From the NCBI GenBank assembly GCA_003416985.1, contig QVIN01000001.1, positions 496,001 through 560,000 of the forward strand: a stretch of DNA of 64,000 nucleotides, given 5' to 3'. Below are positions 32,413-40,527 of the stretch, piece after piece. Each line of letters begins with the position of its first letter. Positions within the stretch are counted from its first letter, which is position 1. The translations under genes were made by a program, and so were the position numbers. Under the pieces are notes generated by a model. The model ran no database searches and had not been told where the DNA came from. It was given only the letters and a program-made list of their open reading frames with translations. The DNA is from Duganella sp. BJB480 (GTDB lineage: Bacteria > Pseudomonadota > Gammaproteobacteria > Burkholderiales > Burkholderiaceae_D).

Positions 32413-32786
32413 TTCAGCATGAACCACGCGAAGGAAACGGCGAGTGCCGTGGCGACAGCGAGCGTCCACAGGTTTCCCCAGTATCCGAGGTGTACGTCCT
32501 GCGGCTTGCCGCGGCGGTAGCGGATCGACACTTCGCTGCCCACCGCGTAGTCGACAAGTCCCTGGAAGCCGTCGGCCTCGTAGCTGCGGCCGGCCACTTC
32601 ATATCGGATCGAGATCCGGTAGTGGCGATTGAGAGAGCCCTCCGAATCCTCCTGTTGATGCAAGGACGTGTGAGTGACGATGGCCGTACCGCGCCGGCTC
32701 AGGCACAGGAAGGCCAGCCTGTAGGCCAGCACCAGCACGAGCAGGCCTGCGAACGGCACCAGAATCACAGCCAGCAGCAGCTTCAC
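32409..32786 (-). CDS. DUF3592-like membrane protein
   Basis: A 125-residue protein with transmembrane helices at about 3-25 (LLLAVILVPFAGLLVLVLAY) and 104-122 (LWTLAVATALAVSFAWFML). A beta-rich extracytoplasmic region lies between (YRISIRYEVAGRSYEADGFQ, VSIRYRRGKPQDVHL). This arrangement fits DUF3592-type proteins of unknown function. It is 21 bp downstream of the hydroxyacid dehydrogenase stop and probably in its transcript. Confidence 0.65.
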   Translation of the reverse strand: MKLLLAVILVPFAGLLVLVLAYRLAFLCLSRRGTAIVTHTSLHQQEDSEGSLNRHYRISIRYEVAGRSYEADGFQGLVDYAVGSEVSIRYRRGKPQDVHLGYWGNLWTLAVATALAVSFAWFMLN

Positions 32787-32807
32787 CCGACCTGCCCCGG
32801 GAGCCGG

Positions 32808-33788
32808 TTAAGCCAGCACATTTCGAGGCGCGCCAGCCACCCACGATTCGATGTTGTCGATCAGCTGATCGGCCAGCACCTGCATCGCCTGCGAGCTGGC
32901 CCAGGCTGAATGCGGCGTCAGGATGAAGTTCGGCAGCCGCAGGTTGAGCAGCACGTTGTCGGCCGGCGGCGGTTCCTGCACCAGCACGTCGAAGCCGGCG
33001 CCGGCGATCACGCCGCTGCGCAGGGCGTCGGCCAGCGCGGTCTCGTCCACCAGGCCGCCGCGCGCGGTGTTGATCAAGAGCGCGCTGCGCTTCATGCGTA
33101 TCAGCTCCTTCGCGCTGATCATGTTGCGCGTCTTGTCGTTCAGCGGCAGGTGCAGGCTGATGATGTCCGAGGTCTCCAGCACTTCGTCGAAGCCCGCCTC
33201 GCGCACGCCGTCGCCAGCGGCGTCGGGCAGCGGCGAGCGCGTATGCACGATCACCTCCATGCCGAACGCGCGCGCGATCTGCGCCACCGAGCGCCCCAGC
33301 GCGCCGTAGCCGAACAGGCCAAGCCGGCTGCCCGCCAGGTCCGCGATCGGGTGGCCGAACAGGCAGAATCGCTCCGACTTCTGCCACAAGCCGGCCTCGA
33401 TGTCGGCGCGGTAGGCCACCAGTTGCCGGCGCAGCGCCAGGATCAGCGCGAAGGTGTGCTCGGGCAGCGTGTGCACCGCGTAGTTGCGGATGTTGGAGAC
33501 GACGATGCCGCGCTCGCGGCACGCGGCCAGGTCGATGATGTCGGTACCGGTGGCCGCCACCGCGATCATCTTCAGCTCCGGCAGTTGTTCCAGGTCGGCC
33601 GCGCGCAAGGGCACCTTGTTGGTGATGGCGATGGTGGCGCGGGCGTCGCGCAGACGCTGCATGGCGTCGGCCGCCTTGGTGGCCGGATGCTCGCTCCACT
33701 CGTGTGCGAACGCCGGCTTGCGGATGGTGGCGATGACGCTGTCGCGGTCGAGGAAAACGATGCGGTGAATATCAGTCATGGCAGTCAT
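32808..33788 (-). CDS. D-2-hydroxyacid dehydrogenase (glycerate/hydroxypyruvate reductase type)
   Basis: A 326-residue NAD(P)-dependent enzyme. The substrate domain contains VAATGTDIIDLAACRERGI. The nucleotide fold has LGLFGYGALGRSVAQIARAF, and the catalytic residues appear in order: Arg in NTARGGLVDE, Glu in VQEPP, His in TPHSAWAS. It interconverts 2-hydroxy and 2-oxo acids; glycerate or glyoxylate is most likely by family. The start at 33788 overlaps the LysR stop as ATGA, which decides it over an ATG three codons in. Its regulator is therefore the upstream LysR gene in the same operon. Confidence 0.87.
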   Translation of the reverse strand: MTAMTDIHRIVFLDRDSVIATIRKPAFAHEWSEHPATKAADAMQRLRDARATIAITNKVPLRAADLEQLPELKMIAVAATGTDIIDLAACRERGIVVSNIRNYAVHTLPEHTFALILALRRQLVAYRADIEAGLWQKSERFCLFGHPIADLAGSRLGLFGYGALGRSVAQIARAFGMEVIVHTRSPLPDAAGDGVREAGFDEVLETSDIISLHLPLNDKTRNMISAKELIRMKRSALLINTARGGLVDETALADALRSGVIAGAGFDVLVQEPPPADNVLLNLRLPNFILTPHSAWASSQAMQVLADQLIDNIESWVAGAPRNVLA

Positions 33789-34741
33789 AGTGCGACCTCA
33801 AAGGGAATCGGGCGCGCCGGCGGCGGGACCTTCGGCAGGCGCATGCCCGGATGGTTGGAAAACAGTTCGGCTACCCATTCGACAAACACCCGCACCTTGG
33901 CCGACAGGTGGCGGTTCTGCGGATAGACCACGTGCACCGGCAGCGGATCGGTGCTCCAGTCGGCCAGCAGCTGTTCGAAGCGGCCGTCCTTGAGCATGGG
34001 CTCCATCATAAAGTTCGGCATCTGCACGATGCCCAGTCCCGCCAGGCCGGCCGCCGTGTAGGCGTTGGTGTCGTTGACGGCGATGTGGCCGGGCAGCGCG
34101 ACCTGGATGCGGTGGCCGTCGCGCGAAAAGTCCCAGTCGAACAGCTTGCCCGTGCGCGAGGAAAAATAGTTCACACAGCGGTGGCGCATCAGCTCATCGG
34201 GATGCGCGGGCCGGCCGTAGCGGTCCAGGTAATCCGGCGTGGCGCAGGTGACGAACTGCAGGATGCCCACACGCCGCGCGATCAGGTTGGAGTCCCCCAG
34301 CACGCCGCCGCGCACCGCGCAGTCGACGCCTTCCTCGATCAGGTCGATGGTGCGGTCGCTGCAACCCAGCTCCAGCTGGATGTCCGGGTAGCGCGTGAAG
34401 AAGTCGGGCAGGGCGGGGATCAGCACGTCGCTGGCCAGGCCGGTGGGCGCGTCCACCCGCAGCCGTCCGCTCGGGCTGAGCCGGGTGCGCGACAGCGATT
34501 CCTCGGCCTCGCGCACGTCGGACAGAATGCGCAGGCAGCGCTCATAATAGGCGGCGCCGTCGGCCGTCACGCTGACCTGGCGCGTGGTCCGGTGCAGCAG
34601 CTTGACCGACAGCGTGGCCTCCAGCGCCTGGATCAGCGTCGAGACGGTGGCCTTGGGCAGCTGCATATTGTCGGCCGCGCGCGTGAAGCCGCCGGCGTCG
34701 ACCACCTGCACAAACACTTCCATTGCTTGCAGTTTATTCAT
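33785..34741 (-). CDS. LysR-family transcriptional regulator
   Basis: A 318-residue LTTR of the CrgA/AaeR-like type. The N-terminal helix-turn-helix reads MEVFVQVVDAGGFTRAADNM and LPKATVSTLIQALE, followed by the LLHRTTRQVSVT linker. The effector domain begins near GRLRVDAPTGLASDVLIPAL. It opens the operon, with its stop overlapping the dehydrogenase start. A dyad with 7-bp arms at 34753-34774 sits directly before its ribosome binding site (GGGATGGGAAG), indicating autoregulation. LysR genes are usually divergent from their targets, so co-directional fusion to the dehydrogenase is somewhat unusual. Confidence 0.88.
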   Translation of the reverse strand: MNKLQAMEVFVQVVDAGGFTRAADNMQLPKATVSTLIQALEATLSVKLLHRTTRQVSVTADGAAYYERCLRILSDVREAEESLSRTRLSPSGRLRVDAPTGLASDVLIPALPDFFTRYPDIQLELGCSDRTIDLIEEGVDCAVRGGVLGDSNLIARRVGILQFVTCATPDYLDRYGRPAHPDELMRHRCVNYFSSRTGKLFDWDFSRDGHRIQVALPGHIAVNDTNAYTAAGLAGLGIVQMPNFMMEPMLKDGRFEQLLADWSTDPLPVHVVYPQNRHLSAKVRVFVEWVAELFSNHPGMRLPKVPPPARPIPFEVAL

Positions 34742-34752
34742 CTTCCCATCCC

Positions 34753-34774
34753 ATTGTTCGGAATCCTGAACAAT
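34753..34774. promoter_or_regulatory. LysR-type inverted repeat in the lysR/exported-protein divergent region
   Basis: ATTGTTC (34753-34759) and GAACAAT (34768-34774) are perfect 7-bp arms around 8 bp, containing a T-N11-A core as LysR proteins prefer. It is 12 bp upstream of the lysR ATG and about 93 bp upstream of the plus-strand gene at 34867. Confidence 0.55.
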
Positions 34775-34866
34775 CAATTCGACATTGCGGTATTTATCAG
34801 ATTGTAGATCAAGTTTAAGATTGCTGTACTGCACCAAGAAAGTACACGGAAGGAAAGGGGTTCAAC

Positions 34867-35079
34867 ATGAAATATCGGAATGGAATTGTTACGACGATCG
34901 CCCTGGCGCTGACTTCGGTCGCCCTGGCAAGCGTGGTCTATACCGATGCCTACTCGCAGGCGGCCAAGGCCGAGGCGAACGGCGTTCGTGCCCTGACCCA
35001 GGCGGCCGCCGGCGATACCGCCATCGCCTGCGCCGACACCGCCATGCTGTCCAGCGCGTCGGATACGGTGCAGCGATGA
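34867..35079 (+). CDS. Small exported protein coupled to the pseudo-hydrolase
   Basis: A 70-residue protein with an N-terminal hydrophobic signal (GIVTTIALALTSVALASVVY, about residues 6-25) that may be cleaved or act as an anchor. The short mature region (QAAKAEANGVRALTQAAAG) has one cysteine. GGAAAGGGG lies just before the ATG. Its TGA overlaps the ATG of the hydrolase-fold gene (ATGA at 35076-35079), so translation is coupled. No family recognised. Confidence 0.55.
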   Translation: MKYRNGIVTTIALALTSVALASVVYTDAYSQAAKAEANGVRALTQAAAGDTAIACADTAMLSSASDTVQR

Positions 35080-35942
35080 GCGCAAACGTCGAGCCATTGC
35101 CGCAGCTGTCGGACCTGATCAAAGTCCGCAACCTGGAAGTGCGCGGCGCGGAAGGCCCGTTGGCCGCTCGCCAGTACACCAGCGGCGAGGCCGGCGCCAA
35201 GCGCGACACGCTGATCGTGTTCTTCCATGCCGGCGGCTTCAATAGCGGCGACCTGGACGATGCCGACATGTTCCTGCGCCACATGGCCGACGACAACCAA
35301 GAGAGCACCGTGCTGGCCACCGCCTACACATTGGCCACGGTGCAGCCGTTCCCTGCGGCCGTCGAGGATGCCCACGCCGTGCTGAACTGGGCCAAGAAAC
35401 ACAAGGCCAAGCTGGGCTGGACCGGCAAGCGCCTGGTGGTGGCCGGCATCGAGGCCGGCGCCAACTTGGCGGCGGTGTGCGCGCTGATGTCGCGCGACCG
35501 TGGCGGCCCGGCGCTGGCCGGCCAGATCCTGGTGATGCCCATGCTCGATCCGGGCCTGAGCACCTGGTCGATGCGCGAGATGCAGAACGCGCCGGACCTG
35601 CTGGACGTGGCCGACGCCTGCGCGGCGGCCTACCGCGGTTACCTGCCGAACGCCGCCGATCGTACCCATCCGTACGCCTCGCCGCTGCAGTCGAGCCGTT
35701 TGAAGAACCTGCCGCCGGCACTGATCCTGTCGGCCGAAGACGATCCGCTGCGCGACGAAGCGGAACAATATGGCGCCAAGTTGATCGCCTGTGGAGTCAA
35801 GACCACCGTCAACCGAATGCCGGCCGCGGCCCTGAATGAAGCAGGGGCGCGCAACGAATGCGCGTGCAGGTGTTACGCGCTGGGAGAAATCGCCGGCTTC
35901 ATCGCTGGCCTGGAACGGTCCGAGACGCCTCCAGCCTCATAG
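35076..35942 (+). CDS. HSL-type alpha/beta-hydrolase fold protein lacking catalytic Ser and His
   Basis: A 288-residue protein with the hormone-sensitive-lipase layout: an oxyanion-like FFHAGGFNSGDLDD (His51 region), strand VVAGIEAGANLAAVCALM, and PALILSAEDDPLRDEAEQYG with the acid residue. In active HSL members the elbow reads GDSAGG; here it is GIEAGA, so the nucleophile position is Glu126. The region where the catalytic His is expected reads NRMPAAALNEAG, without His. The fold is kept and the reading frame is intact and well biased, so it looks like a conserved pseudoenzyme, not decay. It lies between a small exported protein and the RND pump genes. Confidence 0.72.
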   Translation: MSANVEPLPQLSDLIKVRNLEVRGAEGPLAARQYTSGEAGAKRDTLIVFFHAGGFNSGDLDDADMFLRHMADDNQESTVLATAYTLATVQPFPAAVEDAHAVLNWAKKHKAKLGWTGKRLVVAGIEAGANLAAVCALMSRDRGGPALAGQILVMPMLDPGLSTWSMREMQNAPDLLDVADACAAAYRGYLPNAADRTHPYASPLQSSRLKNLPPALILSAEDDPLRDEAEQYGAKLIACGVKTTVNRMPAAALNEAGARNECACRCYALGEIAGFIAGLERSETPPAS

Positions 35943-36086
35943 GATTCCCCAACCTTTAAGCAGTATCTGCAATCACGTCCCCACTGGCTTGCCGGAGGGG
36001 CGCTAGTACCGTGTTTTCTCGCAATTCGTTGAGGGCAACCGGTGCCGCCGTTTCTATTAATAATTTTCATACAAAAAGGAATGAAC

Positions 36087-37331
36087 ATGAAAACCATTAA
36101 ACAACTCACCGTCGTAGCCCGGCCGCTGGCCGCCGCTATGGCGCTGGCGGGACTGGCCGCTTTCGGCCTCTCCGGTTGCGACGACGCGACCGGCAAGACA
36201 GCTGAAGCACCGGCAGCCGCCGGCGGTCCTCCGATTTCGGCCGCAGTGGTCGTCGAGAAAACCATCACCGAGACCCAGGAGTTCTCGGGCCGCCTGGAAG
36301 CGATCGAGCAAGTGCAGATCCGTCCGCGCGTGGGCGGCTTCATCACCGCCATCAACTTCAAGCCGGGCAGCGAAGTGAAGAAGGGCGAAGTCCTGTTCGT
36401 CATCGATCCGCGTCCGTTCCAGGCCGAAGCCAACCGCGCCGAAGCGGCAGCCGGTTCGGCACGCGCCAAGGCCGAACTGGCCAAGGTGGAACTGGTCCGC
36501 GCCGAGAAGCTGCTGGCCGACAAAGCCATCGCCCAGCGCGAATACGACGCCCTGGCGTCGAGCCTGAAACAGCTGGACGCCGACGCCCGCGCCTCACAGG
36601 CCCAGTACGAAGCGGCCAAGCTGAACCTGAGCTACACCCAGGTGACGTCGCCAATCAACGGCCGCGTGTCGAAGGCCGAAATCACGCTGGGCAACCTGGT
36701 CGACGCTTCGGCGGTGCTGACCTCGGTGGTCTCGCTGGAGCGCATCTACGCCTCCTTCGACGGCGATGAAGAGACCTACCTGCGCGTCGGCGCCGCCGCC
36801 CACCAGGGCAAGCCGGCCACCGTCAGGATCGGCCTGGCCAACGAAACCGGCTACCCCCACGAGGGCAAGCTGGAATTCGTCGACAACCAGCTCGACCCGC
36901 GCAGCGGCTCGGTACGCATGCGCGCCACCTTCACCAACACCGACGGCATGCTGGTGCCCGGCCTGTTCGCCCGCGTGCAGCTGGCCGGTTCCACCGGCGC
37001 CAAGTCGGCGCTGATGATCAACGACCGCGCCGTCAGCACGGACCAGGACCGCAAGTTCGTGTTCGTGGTCGACAAGGACAACAAGGCCGAGTACCGCCCT
37101 GTGACCCTGGGACCTGCGATCGACGGCCTGCGCGTGGTGCGCGACGGCTTGAAATCTGGCGAGAAGATCGTCGTCAACGGCCTGCAGCGGGTACGTCCCG
37201 GCGCGCCGATCACGCCGACCGTGGTCGCCATGGATTCCGATCCGCTGGCCGCCAACGTGGCCAAACCCGAAGTTAAAAAAGATGAAAAAGTAGCGGCGGT
37301 CGCAGCCAAGACCGGCACTTCCAAGGAATAA
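36087..37331 (+). CDS. RND efflux periplasmic adaptor lipoprotein (MexE/OqxA-type)
   Basis: A 414-residue adaptor. The lipoprotein signal ends at LSGCDD. The mature protein has barrel/lipoyl strands (VQIRPRVGGFITAINFKPGS, KKGEVLFVIDPRPF), a short coiled-coil hairpin (about 110-175) and the return lipoyl motif LSYTQVTSPINGRVSKAEIT. AAAAAGGA is 6 bp before ATG 36087, which I prefer over ATG 36081. It bridges the inner-membrane pump and outer-membrane duct encoded downstream. The permease matches MexF closely, so MexE/OqxA is the likely subtype. The extended Lys-rich tail (KPEVKKDEKVAAV) is notable. Confidence 0.9.
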   Translation: MKTIKQLTVVARPLAAAMALAGLAAFGLSGCDDATGKTAEAPAAAGGPPISAAVVVEKTITETQEFSGRLEAIEQVQIRPRVGGFITAINFKPGSEVKKGEVLFVIDPRPFQAEANRAEAAAGSARAKAELAKVELVRAEKLLADKAIAQREYDALASSLKQLDADARASQAQYEAAKLNLSYTQVTSPINGRVSKAEITLGNLVDASAVLTSVVSLERIYASFDGDEETYLRVGAAAHQGKPATVRIGLANETGYPHEGKLEFVDNQLDPRSGSVRMRATFTNTDGMLVPGLFARVQLAGSTGAKSALMINDRAVSTDQDRKFVFVVDKDNKAEYRPVTLGPAIDGLRVVRDGLKSGEKIVVNGLQRVRPGAPITPTVVAMDSDPLAANVAKPEVKKDEKVAAVAAKTGTSKE

Positions 37332-37337
37332 AACAAT

Positions 37338-40300
37338 ATGAACATCTCTCGATTTTTTGTCGACAAGCCGATTTTTGCGGCGGTACTGTCGATCATCATC
37401 TTCGTCGCCGGCTTGATAGCGATCTTCAAGCTGCCGATCTCGGAGTACCCGGACGTGGTGCCTCCGTCGATCGTGGTGCGCGCGCAGTATCCGGGCGCGA
37501 ATCCGAAGATCATCGCCGAAACCGTGGCCGCGCCGCTTGAGGAACAGATCAACGGCGTCGAGAACATGCTGTACATGTCCTCGCAAAACACCTCGGACGG
37601 CGCGCTGGCGCTGACCGTCACCTTCAAGATCGGCACCAACGTCGAGCAGGCCGAAACGCAGGTGCAGAACCGCGTCCAGCGTGCGCTTCCGCGTCTGCCG
37701 GAAGAGGTGCGCCAGATCGGCGTGACCACCGTGAAGTCGTCGCCCAACCTGACGATGGTGGTCCACCTGCAATCGCCGAACGGCCGTTACGACGACCTGT
37801 ATCTGCGTAACTACGCGGTGCTGAACATCAAGGACCAACTGGCCCGCCTGCCCGGCATGGGCGAGGTGCAGCTGTTCGGTTCGGGCGACTACGCGATGCG
37901 CGTCTGGCTCGATCCTCAGAAGGTGGCGCAGCGCGGCCTGACCGCCGGCGACGTCGTCGACGCGGTGCGCGAGCAGAACGTGCAGGTGGCCGCAGGTGTG
38001 ATCGGCCAGGGCCCAAGCCAGGGCGCGGACTTCCAGCTGACCGTCAACACGCAGGGTCGCTTGAAGAGCCCCGAGGAATTCGGCAACATCATCCTCAAGA
38101 CCAACGCCGACGGCGCGGTGACGCTGCTGAAGGACGTGGCCCGTCTTGAAATGGGTTCGAACTCGTACGCGCTCCGGTCCCTGCTGAACAACAAGTCGGC
38201 GGTGGCGATCCCTATTTTCGAAGCGCCGAACGCCAATGCGCTGCAACTGTCGACCGACGTCCGCGCGACCATGGCGCGTCTGTCGAAAGATTTCCCGGAA
38301 GGCGTCACGTACAGCGTTGTATATGACCCGACCCAATTCGTGCGTCAGTCGATCGACGCCGTGATCCACACCCTGATCGAAGCTGTCATCCTGGTGGCGC
38401 TGGTGGTGATCATCTTCCTGCAAACCTGGCGTGCCTCGCTGATCCCGCTGCTGGCCGTGCCGGTGTCGGTGGTCGGTACCTTCGCCGTGATGCTGGGCTT
38501 CGGCTTCTCGATCAACACGCTGTCGCTGTTCGGCCTTGTGCTGGCCATCGGTATCGTGGTCGATGACGCCATCGTGGTGGTGGAGAACGTCGAGCGCAAT
38601 ATCTCCAACGGCCTGTCGCCGCATGACGCGACCATCCAGGCGATGAAAGAGGTGAGCGGTCCGATCATCGCCATCGCGCTGGTGCTGTGCGCCGTGTTCG
38701 TGCCGATCGCGTTCGTGTCGGGCCTGTCCGGCCAGTTCTACAAGCAGTTCGCGCTGACCATCGCCATTTCGACCGTGATTTCGGCATTCAGCTCGCTGAC
38801 GCTGGCGCCGGCCCTGGCTGCATCGCTGCTGCGTTCGCACGACGCACCGAAGGACGCGCTGACCCGCGTCATGGACAAGGTGTTCGGTGGCTTCTTCAAC
38901 TGGTTCAACCGCTTCTTCGGCCGCGCTTCGCACAACTACGAAGGCGGCGTCAAAGGCGCGCTGAAACGCAAGGGTGGTTCGCTGATCGTGTACGCCGTGC
39001 TGGCCGTTGCAGCAGGCTTCATGTTCAAGGTGGTGCCTCCTGGCTTCGTGCCGCCGCAGGACAAGGGTTACCTGATCGGCTTCGCGCAGCTGCCGGACGC
39101 CGCTTCGCTGGACCGTACCGACGCCGTCATCCGCAAGATGTCGGACATCGCCAAGGACATCCCTGGCGTGGACAACTCGATTTCCTTCCCTGGCCTGTCG
39201 ATCAACGGCTTCACCAACGCGCCTAATGCAGGTATCGTGTTCGTCGGCCTGAAACCGTTCGAAGAACGCACCAAGGCCAGCGAATCGGCCGAGGCGATCG
39301 CCGGTGAGATCAACAAGCGCATGGGTGCGATCGAAGGCGCCTTCGTGCTGGTGCTGTCGCCGCCACCGGTGAGCGGCCTGGGTACCACGGGCGGCTTCAA
39401 GATGATGATTGAAGACCGCGACAACCTGGGTTACGACGCGCTGTACAAGGCGGTGCAAGCGGTGCAGATGAAGGCATGGCAGAACCCGAAACTGGCCGGC
39501 GTCTTCTCGAGCTACCAGATCAACGTGCCGCAGCTGTTCGCCGACATCGACCGTTCGAAGGCCAAGCAACTGGGCGTGCCGCTGCAGACGATCTACCAGA
39601 CCTTGCAGATCAATCTGGGCTCGCTGTATGTGAACGACTTCAACCAGTTTGGCCGTACCTACCAGGTGCGTGTGCAGGCGGACAAGCAGTTCCGTTCGCA
39701 CGCGGAAGACATCGCCCAGCTGAAGGTCCGCAACAACAAGGGCGAGATGATTCCGCTGTCGTCGCTGATGCGCGTCAAGGACAGCTATGGCCCGGATCGC
39801 GTACAGCGCTACAACGCTTACGTCGCTGCTGAAATCAATGGCGGCGCCGCACCTGGCGTATCGACCGGCGAAGCGCAGGCCGAGATGACCAAGATCGTCA
39901 ACGAAGTCCTGCCTAAGGGTATCGGCTACGAATGGACCGAGCTGGTTTATCAGGACATCCTGTCCGGTAACACGATGATGTATGTGTTCCCGCTGTGCGT
40001 ACTGCTGGTGTTCCTGGTGCTGGCCGCTCAATACGAAAGCTGGACCCTGCCGCTGGCGGTGATCCTGATCGTGCCGATGTCGATCTTCTGCGCGCTGGTC
40101 GGCGTGAAGCTCACCCACGGCGACAACAACGTCTTTACGCAGATTGCCTTGTTCGTGCTGGTTGGCCTGGCGTCGAAGAACGCGATTCTGATCGTGGAGT
40201 TTGCACGGGAACTGGAACACCATGGCCGCACCATCGTCGAAGCGGCGCTGGAAGCTTGCCGTCAGCGTCTGCGTCCGATCCTGATGACGTCGATCGCATT

Positions 40301-40526
40301 CATCATGGGCGTGCTGCCGCTGGTGTTCTCGCACGGTGCTGGTGCGGAGATGCGTCATGCGATGGGTGTGGCGGTGTTTGCCGGCATGCTGGGCGTGACC
40401 TTCTTCGGCCTGTTCCTGACGCCGGTGTTCTACGTCCTGCTGCGTAAGCTGGCCGTGCGCCTGGAGAAGAAAAAACCTGCCGTGGCCGGCGACGCCGCCG
40501 CGGTGAAACTGGAAGGAAGCCATTAA
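37338..40526 (+). CDS. RND multidrug efflux permease (MexF/OqxB-type, HAE1)
   Basis: A 1062-residue, 12-TM RND pump. N-terminus FFVDKPIFAAVLSIIIFVAG, porter-domain text LPISEYPDVVPPSIVVRAQY and TM4 with the proton-relay pair in GIVVDDAIVVVENVERN are all intact. The overall pattern agrees with MexF (ENMLYMSSQNTSDG, AALRSLLNN-type repeat, FLQTWRASLIPLLAVP). It exports lipophilic compounds and antibiotics by proton antiport as a trimer. It starts 6 bp after the adaptor stop. Codon use is somewhat less GC-extreme than its neighbours, as in highly expressed or conserved genes. Confidence 0.95.
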   Translation: MNISRFFVDKPIFAAVLSIIIFVAGLIAIFKLPISEYPDVVPPSIVVRAQYPGANPKIIAETVAAPLEEQINGVENMLYMSSQNTSDGALALTVTFKIGTNVEQAETQVQNRVQRALPRLPEEVRQIGVTTVKSSPNLTMVVHLQSPNGRYDDLYLRNYAVLNIKDQLARLPGMGEVQLFGSGDYAMRVWLDPQKVAQRGLTAGDVVDAVREQNVQVAAGVIGQGPSQGADFQLTVNTQGRLKSPEEFGNIILKTNADGAVTLLKDVARLEMGSNSYALRSLLNNKSAVAIPIFEAPNANALQLSTDVRATMARLSKDFPEGVTYSVVYDPTQFVRQSIDAVIHTLIEAVILVALVVIIFLQTWRASLIPLLAVPVSVVGTFAVMLGFGFSINTLSLFGLVLAIGIVVDDAIVVVENVERNISNGLSPHDATIQAMKEVSGPIIAIALVLCAVFVPIAFVSGLSGQFYKQFALTIAISTVISAFSSLTLAPALAASLLRSHDAPKDALTRVMDKVFGGFFNWFNRFFGRASHNYEGGVKGALKRKGGSLIVYAVLAVAAGFMFKVVPPGFVPPQDKGYLIGFAQLPDAASLDRTDAVIRKMSDIAKDIPGVDNSISFPGLSINGFTNAPNAGIVFVGLKPFEERTKASESAEAIAGEINKRMGAIEGAFVLVLSPPPVSGLGTTGGFKMMIEDRDNLGYDALYKAVQAVQMKAWQNPKLAGVFSSYQINVPQLFADIDRSKAKQLGVPLQTIYQTLQINLGSLYVNDFNQFGRTYQVRVQADKQFRSHAEDIAQLKVRNNKGEMIPLSSLMRVKDSYGPDRVQRYNAYVAAEINGGAAPGVSTGEAQAEMTKIVNEVLPKGIGYEWTELVYQDILSGNTMMYVFPLCVLLVFLVLAAQYESWTLPLAVILIVPMSIFCALVGVKLTHGDNNVFTQIALFVLVGLASKNAILIVEFARELEHHGRTIVEAALEACRQRLRPILMTSIAFIMGVLPLVFSHGAGAEMRHAMGVAVFAGMLGVTFFGLFLTPVFYVLLRKLAVRLEKKKPAVAGDAAAVKLEGSH

Positions 40527-40527
40527 T

